From an uncultured SAR116 cluster alpha proteobacterium (GTDB lineage Bacteria; Pseudomonadota; Alphaproteobacteria; Puniceispirillales; Puniceispirillaceae), in assembly GCA_902596655.1 (NCBI GenBank), contig CACJUX010000012.1, forward strand, positions 1-54,019: a stretch of 54,019 nucleotides of DNA, given 5' to 3'. The notes below the pieces were generated by a model that was given only the letters and a program-made list of their open reading frames with translations, did not search any database and had not been told where the DNA came from. Positions 1 through 7,079 of this stretch are shown one piece after another; position 1 is the stretch's first letter; every line of letters begins with the position of its first letter. Position numbers and translations under genes: made by a program.

Positions 1-294
1 CAACGATTGCTGGTTTAGCTCATGAAGGTCAACTTTTCCTGACACGATAGACTGGCACAAGTCGACAGCCCTTTGTGCTTGATCATTCGTCAGGTTCTTA
101 TAAGCAGGGCGGCTTAAATAATCGTACCAAACGCCCCCACAAATTGTGTCTAATACAATGCGTTGGAAACAGTGGTCTTCACGAATAGGCCAGTTGTGTT
201 CATCGCTTCCTGCCAATAGTGGCAGCACCTTTTTGGTTAGGTTCATGTAAGTGGCGATTAGATCACGTGTTTCCTCTTTTTGATCAATCCACAC
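1..294 (-). CDS. Conserved hypothetical protein, C-terminus cut by window edge
   Basis: On the minus strand an open frame of 98 codons runs off the left edge. Its residues include FQRIVLDTICGGVWYDYLSRPAYK, given here as a landmark of a well-conserved-looking, soluble, mixed-charge protein; I remember similar small proteins of unknown function in alphaproteobacteria but cannot name the family. An in-frame TGA lies at 321-319. The best start is GTG at 294, because AAGGAAG sits about five bases upstream; the first ATG would remove the KVWIDQKEETRDLI segment. Only eight codons separate the stop from the GTG, so an N-terminal truncation of a longer gene is also possible. It lies next to the remnant at 398-511, at the edge of the accessory region. 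Confidence 0.6.
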   Translation of the reverse strand, partial: MWIDQKEETRDLIATYMNLTKKVLPLLAGSDEHNWPIREDHCFQRIVLDTICGGVWYDYLSRPAYKNLTNDQAQRAVDLCQSIVSGKVDLHELNQQSL

Positions 295-397
295 TTTTGC
301 TTCCTTCGGACTTTGGTCTCAATAGAGCTATCAACTGGCCCCGTTCTACAAAAGATCAAGATGCTGAGCCAACTCTCTACACTTAGCGTACTGTCCC

Positions 398-451
398 ACG
401 GGCATCGCAAAATTTCGTGGTATAATAACACTCATCATCGGGGTGATAGTA
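398..451 (+). promoter_or_regulatory. Leader/promoter shared with the HGGxSTG gene at 6559
   Basis: A perfect TATAAT at 421-426 is followed by AACACTCATCATCGGGGTGATA and an ATG at 452 (given here only to locate it; positions 427-448). The same arrangement, with CATAAT at 6527-6532 and the same GGGGTGATA block, stands in front of the intact gene at 6559. I see no good -35 hexamer. The likeness covers about 50 bases, so the two leaders are homologous copies. Confidence 0.55.
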
Positions 452-511
452 ATGGTAGCAAAAGGCGATGTTAGAATTGGTTTGGAATGGCGATTTGGCA
501 CCGCTGTATGA
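452..511 (+). pseudogene. Truncated N-terminus of an HGGxSTG-type phage protein
   Basis: The 19 codons after ATG 452 read MVAKGDVRIGLEWRFGTAV and then stop. The intact paralogue at 6559 begins MLTKDNVTIGIEWRFGPDW, so spacing and residues match closely up to EWRFG. The zinc-binding-like C-x-A-K-T and HGGASTG parts are missing here. I read it as a decayed or recombined copy whose rest has been replaced. Together with the intact copy it brackets the phosphonate cluster. A 6-bp-arm hairpin (ACTGAC at 521-526, GTCAGT at 536-541) follows the stop and could have been its terminator. Confidence 0.6.
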
Positions 512-837
512 AAACCGAATACTGACAATGATATAGTCAGTTTCATTAATTTCTGATGATACTGAGGTTCGAACGGTTGCTCTTCAGTTCAAACGGTCAT
601 TCTCCACAAAGTGCCGCCATTCCCGGCCACCGCGCGACCGATACGTCAAGCCTGGTTTCGAATTGCGAGCTCCATTCTAGCTTAATACCCAAATTCGGTT
701 GACGCAGAATCCGAGCATACTTTTGGCATTTCGTACCGTTGTCGCTCAGACTTAACACTCCAGCCACAAAAGTGTAACAGGCGGGTTTTATCCAGAGGGT
801 ATGCTTGATTCGCACGTCTATGAAAGGGTTACTCATC
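512..837. other. Non-coding stretch upstream of phnD
   Basis: No credible gene was found. It holds a small hairpin (521-541), the imperfect tandem repeat at 567-606, and presumably the phnD promoter. I looked for a Pho box (paired CTGTCAT-like heptamers) and saw none that was convincing. Confidence 0.4.
567..606 (+). repeat. Imperfect 20-bp tandem repeat
   Basis: GTTCGAACGGTTGCTCTTCA (567-586) is followed directly by GTTCAAACGGTCATTCTCCA (587-606), 15 of 20 positions identical. It lies between the HGGxSTG remnant and phnD. It might be a regulator-binding pair or a recombination scar; nothing decides between them. Confidence 0.45.
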
Positions 838-1722
838 ATGCGTAAATTGTTATTAGTAATGCTCGGCATCGCGCTCACAGCCGGCGCCTCCGTTGCCGCT
901 GTCGCAAAAGATTACAAAATCGCCGTTACCGATATCCAGGGTATGGATGCGCTGATTTCCGAGTGGGGGCCATTCAAGGAAGCCCTGGAGAAGGCCACAG
1001 GACACAGCTTTGAGTTTTTTCCGGTCACCAGTCAGACTGCCACCGCTGAAGCGCTTCGTTCCAAGAAGCTGGACTTCGCCATCACTGGTCCGGCTGAATA
1101 TGTCGCCATCAACAAGCTGACCGACGCCGAAGCCATGATTGGTCTTGCGCGCCCGGATTACTATTGCGGCATCGTCGTGAAGAACGCTGACGGCATCAAC
1201 CGTGTATCCGACCTCAAGGGCAAGTCCGTTTCCTTCGCCAACCCGGGATCGACCTCCGGTCACTTCTGCCCGATGCAGGTCTTAATGGATCACGGCATTG
1301 ACCCTATGAAGGACATTAAAGTTGTACACACAAAAAAGAATCTTCAGCATGCCGGGCTCGTTCGTGGTGATACAGCCGCGATTGGTGTGAAAGTCTCATC
1401 CTGGATCAAGTATGACCGTAGCAAAGAGGCCAACGGCAACGGCGATTACAAGGTGCTCGCCCGTTCCGGTGACCTGCCCTACGACATGATGATGGGTGCT
1501 GGTCACCTGACCACGGCTGAACGTGACGAGATCAAAAACGCTATTGTTGCCAATGAGGCCATGATGGTTGCTGGCATCCTGGCCGGGCTGGACGACAAGG
1601 GCGAAATGGCCAACGACAAGTATGAAGGCACCCGTCTTCTTCCGGTCGATGACTCCGATTACGACATGGTCCGCGACATGTACATCACCGCTGGCCTGCC
1701 TGAATTCGGCATCCAGGAGTAA
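838..1722 (+). CDS. phnD: Phosphonate-type ABC transporter substrate-binding protein
   Basis: This is a periplasmic solute-binding protein of the PhnD/SsuA group, 294 aa from ATG 838. It captures phosphonate- or phosphate-ester-type ligands and delivers them to the PhnE permease. The N-terminus is a signal peptide with a hydrophobic core (LLLVMLGIALTAGASVA) and a likely cut after AVA. Family-like segments follow: KLDFAITGPAEYV, DLKGKSVSFANPGSTSGH and a C-terminal RDMYITAGLPEFG. I prefer ATG 838 over upstream starts because AAAGGG lies 10 bases ahead and the signal peptide then has normal length. It is the first gene of phnD-C-E-MTase-phnM-PHP. The true ligand cannot be told from sequence; phosphite or phosphate esters are alternatives. 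Confidence 0.88.
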   Translation: MRKLLLVMLGIALTAGASVAAVAKDYKIAVTDIQGMDALISEWGPFKEALEKATGHSFEFFPVTSQTATAEALRSKKLDFAITGPAEYVAINKLTDAEAMIGLARPDYYCGIVVKNADGINRVSDLKGKSVSFANPGSTSGHFCPMQVLMDHGIDPMKDIKVVHTKKNLQHAGLVRGDTAAIGVKVSSWIKYDRSKEANGNGDYKVLARSGDLPYDMMMGAGHLTTAERDEIKNAIVANEAMMVAGILAGLDDKGEMANDKYEGTRLLPVDDSDYDMVRDMYITAGLPEFGIQE

Positions 1723-1740
1723 ATCCTCTCCGCAAGCAAA

Positions 1741-1773
1741 GCGCGGGCACGGCAACTGCTGTGCCTGCAGCGC
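1741..1773 (+). promoter_or_regulatory. Hairpin between phnD and phnC
   Basis: GGCAC (1746-1750) pairs with GTGCC (1761-1765), extended outward by GCGC at 1741-1744 and near 1770-1773. It lies in the 65-base gap after phnD and has no T-run. Hairpins here often protect the binding-protein mRNA so that more of it is made than of the downstream transporter; that role is an inference. Confidence 0.4.
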
Positions 1774-1787
1774 ATTTGGAGACCCAG

Positions 1788-2552
1788 ATGGCAGCCATCG
1801 TCACCGCTGAAGACATCGCAATGAGCTACGGTAACACGCCTATTCTGAAAGGCGTGTCTTTTGAGTTGGAAGCAGGGGAGTCGCTGTCTCTGATCGGCTC
1901 GAACGGGGCCGGCAAGTCAACATTGATCCGCTGCCTCTTGCGTCTCGAACCGATCATAGCCGGCCGGATATCGTTGTTCGGTCGTGAAATACAGAATCTG
2001 AAGCCATCCGAGTTGCGGTCGACCCGCTGCCGTGTCGGTGTTGTCTTTCAGCGGCACAATTTGGTGCCACGCCTGTCAGCGCTGTCCAACGTTGTTCACG
2101 GCGCACTTGGCCGAAACACCCAGTCATTCGGCAGCATGATCTCCGGGATCAGCCTTTGGTCGCATATCACCGCTGGCCGTGTTCACCGCGAGCGCGCCAT
2201 GGAGTGTCTCGACCGGGTCAATCTCGCAGATCTGGCGCATCGCCGCGCAGACTCGTTGTCTGGTGGACAGTCACAGCGCGTGGCCATCGCCCGTGCCTTG
2301 ATGCAGGACCCTGACCTGATAATCGCCGATGAGCCTGCGGCCAGTCTTGATCCGATTGCTGGGGAAGAGGTCATGGGACTGTTTTCCGAATTGTGTCGGG
2401 AGGCCGGCGTCAGCCTAATTTTTTCAACACACAATATTTCGCATGCAGTGGACTTTGCAGACCGGATGATGGCGATGAAATCCGGCAGGATCAGCCTTGA
2501 CGGTCGTACCGGCAGTGTCGATCTGCAAGCGCTGAAAGCTGAATATGCATAG
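1788..2552 (+). CDS. phnC: Phosphonate-type ABC transporter ATP-binding protein
   Basis: ATPase subunit of the importer, 254 aa from ATG 1788, which has GGAG eight bases upstream. Walker A is GSNGAGKST near residue 37, the ABC signature is LSGGQSQRVAIARAL, Walker B is DLIIADEPAASLDP and the switch histidine lies in STHNISHA. These are all the parts expected of a PhnC-like ATPase (usual length about 250 aa). It energises uptake through PhnE. The 3' end overlaps phnE by eight bases, which points to coupled translation. Confidence 0.9.
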   Translation: MAAIVTAEDIAMSYGNTPILKGVSFELEAGESLSLIGSNGAGKSTLIRCLLRLEPIIAGRISLFGREIQNLKPSELRSTRCRVGVVFQRHNLVPRLSALSNVVHGALGRNTQSFGSMISGISLWSHITAGRVHRERAMECLDRVNLADLAHRRADSLSGGQSQRVAIARALMQDPDLIIADEPAASLDPIAGEEVMGLFSELCREAGVSLIFSTHNISHAVDFADRMMAMKSGRISLDGRTGSVDLQALKAEYA

Positions 2553-3378
2553 AGCCGCTGTACCTCCACGTTTTGGCAACAGACCGATCGCCGGATTTTT
2601 GGCGGTAATCCTGTTTCTCCTTGTGTCTGCTTGGTGTTTCGGTGGGTCTGGCTTCTCGATCGCACAGCTTCTTGGGTCATCGGAATATCTGCTGCGGTTC
2701 CTGCGTGAGGCGTTTCCGCCGATCGATGAGCACCGTCTGACCTTCGAGCAATTTCATCGGTACTGGCTGGCCCTGATTGAAACCTTCCAGATGGCTTTTG
2801 CGGGAACACTTCTCGGCCTCGTCATCGGCTTCATTCTGGCGCTGTTTGCGTCACGCGGACTGATGTTCGAGTCGCCCCGGTCGAATTTGCTGCAATGGTC
2901 AGTGAAAATGCTAATTTCGCTGTTTCGCACCGTTCCTGATCTGGTGTGGGCCATCATCTTTGTGATGGTCGTCGGGCTTGGAGCTTTCGCGGGAACGCTG
3001 ACCATCATGGTGGATACCATCGGCTTCTGCGGGCGCTTTTTTGCCGAAGAGATGGAAGATGTCGACCGCAGTTCCGCAGAAGCGCTGTCGGCAAGCGGCG
3101 CGCGCCGATTCGACACCGTGTTTGCGGCTGTTGTGCCGGCGGCGACACCGGGTCTGATCACAACTTCGCTGTTTGCCTTTGAAAAGGCGATCCGGTCCTC
3201 AGTAGTTCTTGGTCTCGTCGGGGCCGGGGGAATCGGTCTTGAACTACAAAGCCTGATGAATTGGATGGCCTACGACCGGGCCATGGTAATCATCGGGATG
3301 ATCTTTGTGCTTGTCCTGGTGGTCGAGCAATTGAGCTCCTATTTTCGAAAACTGGTGATGAAAAATGAACAACAATAA
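2545..3378 (+). CDS. phnE: Phosphonate-type ABC transporter permease
   Basis: Inner-membrane channel subunit of 277 aa with several hydrophobic segments: one near residues 16-31, and a cluster from about 85 to 260. The binding-protein-dependent permease (EAA) loop is recognisable around AEALSASGARRFDTVFAAV, which docks on the ATPase. It starts eight bases before the end of phnC and its own end overlaps the methyltransferase start by 14 bases. There is one permease only, so it probably works as a homodimer with PhnC and PhnD. Confidence 0.88.
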   Translation: MHRAAVPPRFGNRPIAGFLAVILFLLVSAWCFGGSGFSIAQLLGSSEYLLRFLREAFPPIDEHRLTFEQFHRYWLALIETFQMAFAGTLLGLVIGFILALFASRGLMFESPRSNLLQWSVKMLISLFRTVPDLVWAIIFVMVVGLGAFAGTLTIMVDTIGFCGRFFAEEMEDVDRSSAEALSASGARRFDTVFAAVVPAATPGLITTSLFAFEKAIRSSVVLGLVGAGGIGLELQSLMNWMAYDRAMVIIGMIFVLVLVVEQLSSYFRKLVMKNEQQ

Positions 3379-4036
3379 TGAATTAAAGACAGATACCGCA
3401 GATCAACATTGGAATAAAATTTGGGACAATATTGAGGAGGGTTCAAAATGGCTCACGCCTGAACCGGACGTTCAACGCTGGGCTAATAGTTTGAAGGCAG
3501 GATCAGCCATACTTGATCTAGGTGCCGGGGTTGGTCGACATGCTTTAGCATTAAGTTTGGCAGGATTTGACGTAACGGCTCTCGACGCAGCACCGGGAGG
3601 CCTGTCTGAAATAAATAATGCTGACCCAAAGATTGAAACTAAGTTAGGTCGCATGGATCGATTGCCGTTTGCTGCTGCTTGCTTTGACCATGTGCTGAGT
3701 TGGAACGTGATTTATCACGGTGACGAGACGGTGGTTTTAAATACGATAAGCGAAGTTCGCCGTGTGCTTAGACCTGGCGGCACTTTTTTGCTCACAATGT
3801 TATCCAAACGTAGACTATGGCTCGATCGAAAGAATCTCAATGGACCTCGTGAAATCTCCCGTAACACATGGGTTTTCGATGACAATAGGTCTGACAAAAT
3901 CCATCCCCACTATTACTGTGGAGCCACTGAAATGCTTTGCCTATTTCAAGGTTTTGAAGTGCTTTGGATGGAGGATAGAGAGCACGAAAAGCCAGGTTCT
4001 TGGCATTGGCACCTAATTTTGGAGCGTCAAGCATGA
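3365..4036 (+). CDS. Class I SAM-dependent methyltransferase in the phn cluster
   Basis: A 223-aa cytoplasmic methyltransferase. Motif I is ILDLGAGVGRHA (residues 49-60), an acidic ribose-binding residue follows in VTALDAA, and the post-I region holds LSWNVIYHGDE and LRPGGTFLLTML, as in the Methyltransf_11/UbiE-like fold. The substrate is unknown. It overlaps phnE by 14 bases and phnM by 4 (ATGA), so it is part of the operon and may act on the imported compound or its product. The DNA from here through phnM is visibly richer in A and T than phnD-C-E, which hints that this pair was joined from another source. Confidence 0.8.
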   Translation: MNNNNELKTDTADQHWNKIWDNIEEGSKWLTPEPDVQRWANSLKAGSAILDLGAGVGRHALALSLAGFDVTALDAAPGGLSEINNADPKIETKLGRMDRLPFAAACFDHVLSWNVIYHGDETVVLNTISEVRRVLRPGGTFLLTMLSKRRLWLDRKNLNGPREISRNTWVFDDNRSDKIHPHYYCGATEMLCLFQGFEVLWMEDREHEKPGSWHWHLILERQA

Positions 4037-5250
4037 CGCAGACTTTTGTCGGAGCGCAAGTATATCTCCCTGGAGAAATCGCAAACACTACCGTCACAGT
4101 GGCCGACGGGGTAATTGTTGAAATCGGTGGGCCGGTGCAAGGCTTGGAGATAAGCGCGCATGGGAAAATACTCGCGCCCGCGATAATCGATGTGCATGGC
4201 GATGCATTCGAACGTCAACTTATGCCGCGCCCTGGGGTCTATTTTCCAATAGAGGTTGCGCTGATTGATACTGACCGCCAATTGGCGGCAAACGGTATCG
4301 CCACGGCTTATCACGCGATTACACTGGGCTGGGAACCCGGGTTACGAAATGTGGCGCGCGGACGAGAACTAATACAGTCAATACAGGACCTTGGTCTACG
4401 ATTAACCGTGGAAAATCGAGTTCAGCTAAGGTGGGAAACCTTCGCTTTTGAAGCTCTGGATGTCATCGCGTCGGCGCTTAAGGGACCGTTGCTACCCTCT
4501 GTTGCATTTAACGACCATACATCCATGACAATGCGCGCTTATGATGTTCCTGTTCAGGAAAGAGTATTCGAACTGTCGCCTGACTTTTCGATCGCTTCCC
4601 TTGACGACGAACGAATGAAGCAGCGGACCTTGTCCAAAGCTCAACGTGCTGGCCTAAGCCAAGAAGACTACATCGCCTTGTTAGGAAAGATTTGGGATCG
4701 CAGGAGTGACGTGCCTGCGAAAATTTCTGAAGTTGCAAGCATGGCATCCGCTGTTGAAGCACCAATGCTCAGTCACGACGACACTCGGGCAGATACAAGG
4801 GCGTATTTTCGCAATCTAGGTGCGTCCGTTGCGGAATTTCCCATGGTGATGGAAGCTGTGGAAGCTGCACGAAAGAATGGGGACTTGATCATCCTAGGTG
4901 CTCCAAATGCTGCGCGAGGTGGCAGTCATATTGGGTCGATCGGTGCTGCTGACATGGTTGAAGCAGGCCTATGCGATGCGCTTGCATCGGATTATTTTTA
5001 TCCATCAATGTTAGCAGCGATTGACCGGCTAGACCGCGAAAGGCGTGCTGACAGAGCTACCCTTTGGTCCTTATTGTCCAGCGGCCCAGCCCGTGCAATG
5101 AGACTTGACGATCGTGGGCGTATAACAATTGGAAGCCGGGCAGATCTAGTTTTGGTGGATTGGACGAAGGGTCAAGCACCAGTAATTGAGGGTACTTGGA
5201 TTGCTGGCAGGGCAGCGTACCGCATTCAAACGCACCAAAATTTAAATTAG
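4033..5250 (+). CDS. phnM: PhnM-like amidohydrolase
   Basis: A 405-aa metal-dependent hydrolase. In C-P lyase pathways PhnM removes pyrophosphate from ribose 1-(alkylphosphonate) 5-triphosphate. Signature pieces are DVHGDAFERQLMPRPGV (54-69), LAANGIATAYHAITLGWEPG (84-103), LSHDD (about 255), GAPNAARGGSHIGS (about 295) and the late GSRADLVLVDW. Family length is about 380 aa. ATG 4033 is chosen because GGAG precedes it and it overlaps the methyltransferase stop; the longer frame back to 4000 has no such support. The usual partners phnGHIJKL are absent from the window, so either they lie elsewhere or this enzyme serves another phospho-ribosyl or ester substrate. Confidence 0.82.
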   Translation: MTQTFVGAQVYLPGEIANTTVTVADGVIVEIGGPVQGLEISAHGKILAPAIIDVHGDAFERQLMPRPGVYFPIEVALIDTDRQLAANGIATAYHAITLGWEPGLRNVARGRELIQSIQDLGLRLTVENRVQLRWETFAFEALDVIASALKGPLLPSVAFNDHTSMTMRAYDVPVQERVFELSPDFSIASLDDERMKQRTLSKAQRAGLSQEDYIALLGKIWDRRSDVPAKISEVASMASAVEAPMLSHDDTRADTRAYFRNLGASVAEFPMVMEAVEAARKNGDLIILGAPNAARGGSHIGSIGAADMVEAGLCDALASDYFYPSMLAAIDRLDRERRADRATLWSLLSSGPARAMRLDDRGRITIGSRADLVLVDWTKGQAPVIEGTWIAGRAAYRIQTHQNLN

Positions 5251-5306
5251 GTTTGACTTTATTCACAAGAAAAACTTCGAGGCCCGCACCAATTAGATTT
5301 GTCCCT

Positions 5307-5340
5307 GAGATATTAACATGAGAGAGATATTAACATGAGA
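5307..5340 (+). repeat. Perfect 17-bp tandem duplication over the PHP gene start
   Basis: GAGATATTAACATGAGA occurs at 5307-5323 and again at 5324-5340 without a gap. Each copy has an ATG (5318 and 5335). The first ATG opens a six-codon frame (MREILT) whose TGA overlaps the second ATG. The duplication therefore made an upstream mini-cistron and a second copy of the start region. Confidence 0.9.
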
Positions 5341-6261
5341 GTTATCTCAATTCTTTCCGAAGGCCACTACTATCGCGGTAACCTGCACGGGCATTCTACA
5401 TTTTCAGATGGCCACGACAGCCCTGAAGAGGTAATCCGGCTTTATCGGCAGGCCGGGTATGACTTCACCTGCCTGTCCGAACATTACTGGTCCAGCAAGC
5501 GATTTTGCGCCCAATCCATCATCGACATGCAGGGCCATAACAGTGATGATTTTGTAACTATCCTTTCTGCTGAACTGCATTGCCATGGCAAGAGATATGA
5601 CCGTGACGGGCTGTGGCATATTCTAGCCAATGGTCTGCCTGCCGATTTTCCCATGGCAAGCGATGATGAAACCGGCCCACAATTGGTCCGGCGCGCTGTT
5701 GACGCGGGTGCCTATGTCAGCATTCCGCATCCAGAATGGTACACGCTTGGCGATGATGAAGCGCTCAGCCTTGCGGCGGCCGGGGCGCACGGGGTTGAGA
5801 TTTACAATCACTCATCCGCGATCGCAGTTGCGCGCGGCGGCGGCACTGCCACCATCGATATGCTGCATCATGAGGGACATCGCGTTCACATTCTGGCAAC
5901 AGATGATTCGCATCACATTGCTGAGGACGGTTGTGGTGGTTGGGTGATGGTTCGCGCAGCTTCACTGACCCCTGCTAGCATTATCTCCGCCCTGAAAGCA
6001 GGTGATTTCTATGCCAGTTGCGGGCCTGAATTCGCCGCTGTCACACTGCAGGATGGCAGCGTTGATGTTACCTGTTCCGCGGTGCAGCGGGTGATCCTTG
6101 CGGCCGACAATCATCGCGGCGACTGCGTGCATGGTGACGGACTGACCAGCGCCAGCTTTGATCTCGGTGACGACCTGCCGGCCTTTTTGCGCATCATCAT
6201 CATCGATGCCCAGGGCAGACCGGCATGGACGAATGCCGTATGGCTGGATCAAACGTTCTGA
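5335..6261 (+). CDS. PHP-domain phosphoesterase
   Basis: A 308-aa protein of the polymerase-and-histidinol-phosphatase (PHP) superfamily, which hydrolyses phosphate esters with bound metal ions. Metal ligands are visible: NLHGHSTFSDG (HxH at residues 18-20), LSEHYW, AELHCHG, SIPHPEW, and ATDDSHH. It is the last gene of the phn-type cluster, so the substrate is probably a phosphate ester made by the steps before it. PHP-family enzymes that open cyclic ribose phosphates have been described, and such a role would replace PhnP; this is an inference. The DNA is GC-rich again, unlike phnM. The start is ATG 5335; the duplicated ATG 5318 is out of use because it ends after six codons. Confidence 0.8.
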   Translation: MRVISILSEGHYYRGNLHGHSTFSDGHDSPEEVIRLYRQAGYDFTCLSEHYWSSKRFCAQSIIDMQGHNSDDFVTILSAELHCHGKRYDRDGLWHILANGLPADFPMASDDETGPQLVRRAVDAGAYVSIPHPEWYTLGDDEALSLAAAGAHGVEIYNHSSAIAVARGGGTATIDMLHHEGHRVHILATDDSHHIAEDGCGGWVMVRAASLTPASIISALKAGDFYASCGPEFAAVTLQDGSVDVTCSAVQRVILAADNHRGDCVHGDGLTSASFDLGDDLPAFLRIIIIDAQGRPAWTNAVWLDQTF

Positions 6262-6363
6262 GAAGAAAAGGACCTGCGCCACAAGACAGTAAAGGTGACG
6301 CCAGCTTGGCAACCCGCTTTTGCGGTTAGCGTTAGTGCCAACCAGAACCGCTAAAGGGCGTGG

Positions 6364-6465
6364 ATGAAGGACATCTCGGAAAAAGAACTGCAGGTGTTCG
6401 AGCACATTCTGAGGAAGTTGCAACAGAATGCGGATGAGCTCGTGCTAGCAGGGGCTCCCTCGTAA
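6364..6465 (+). pseudogene. Short frame resembling the C-terminal helix of a MarR-type regulator
   Basis: ATG 6364 opens 33 codons with SEKELQVFEHILRKLQQNADEL, which reads like the last dimerisation helix of MarR-family proteins. An in-frame TAA precedes it, so it is at most a fragment. It could equally be chance. It sits between the PHP gene and the HGGxSTG leader. Confidence 0.3.
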
Positions 6466-6509
6466 ACCGCGGTACTCCCTGCTGCAACTAAGTTGCACCC
6501 ACCTCGAAG

Positions 6510-6599
6510 CGCCACTCAATTTGCGGCATAATAACACCTCATAAGCGGGGTGATATCCATGCTGACAAAAGACAATGTGACCATCGGTATTGAGTGGCG
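6510..6599 (+). promoter_or_regulatory. Leader of the HGGxSTG gene with long-range inverted repeat
   Basis: CGCCACTCAAT (6510-6520) in the leader is the exact reverse complement of ATTGAGTGGCG (6589-6599) inside the coding region. Between them lie CATAAT (6527-6532) as a possible -10, the GGGGTGATA block and the start codon. If transcription starts upstream, the RNA could fold and hide the start. The leader is homologous to 398-451. Confidence 0.5.
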
Positions 6600-6918
6600 G
6601 TTCGGACCGGACTGGCCAGGGCAGCGATGTGGTGCGAAAACACGTCGCGGCACCGCGTGTCAGCGCCCTGCCAATAAGAAGAATGGACGTTGCAGGCTGC
6701 ATGGTGGGGCCAGCACTGGTGCTAAGACCCAAGAGGGTCGAGCGCGGATCTCTGCGGCGAACCTTCGTCACGGGATGTTCACCAAGGACAAGCTAGAGAA
6801 GCGGCGGGATAACGCTGCCAAGGGACGTGAGATACGTAAAGAGCTTCGCCAGATGGAGCGCGAGTTGATCGCTGGCGGGCTTCTCGACAAGCACTGGCGG
6901 GATAGCTTCCTGTCGTAG
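6559..6918 (+). CDS. HGGxSTG-domain phage-type protein
   Basis: 119 aa from ATG 6559. The central part, RCGAKTRRGTACQRP then GRCRLHGGASTGAKT and LRHGMFT, matches the small HGGxSTG proteins found in phages and prophages, where two cysteines and a histidine probably bind metal. The C-terminal half is charged and helical (KRRDNAAKGREIRKELRQME). Its function is not established; such genes often stand near small-terminase genes, but none is present here. I prefer ATG 6559 to GTG 6550 because the decayed paralogue at 452 starts at the equivalent ATG. Confidence 0.75.
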   Translation: MLTKDNVTIGIEWRFGPDWPGQRCGAKTRRGTACQRPANKKNGRCRLHGGASTGAKTQEGRARISAANLRHGMFTKDKLEKRRDNAAKGREIRKELRQMERELIAGGLLDKHWRDSFLS

Positions 6919-6990
6919 TCATCCAATTTGGGGCGGTTTTCAGGCCGAGGACGGGTTAGCTTTTGCTCGTCGGTATTGTCACCGGGCGAT

Positions 6991-7079
6991 GTAGGAATGT
7001 AGGAGTTGTTTGATAAATCTCATCACTAGTTATTCCTACTGCTAACTATAAGTTGAGAGACTCACCCCTACATTCCTAC
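6991..7079. repeat. 13-bp inverted repeat at the 3' side of the primase gene
   Basis: GTAGGAATGTAGG (6991-7003) and CCTACATTCCTAC (7067-7079) are perfect reverse complements about 63 bases apart. A partial third copy (ATTCCTACT) lies at about 7032. The right arm overlaps the stop of the primase gene. Possible uses are a replication origin of the satellite or a binding site; there is no direct evidence. Confidence 0.6.

Noticed and set aside
740-800. Pho box ahead of phnD
   Set aside because: TGTAACAG alone resembles half a site; no second heptamer at the right distance.
597-878. 93-codon minus-strand frame before phnD
   Set aside because: It overlaps the phnD start and signal peptide and has no recognisable motif or RBS.
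6262-6558. tRNA-Thr 3' end copy as left att of the satellite
   Set aside because: I searched for the tRNA-Thr T-arm and acceptor sequence here and found no match.
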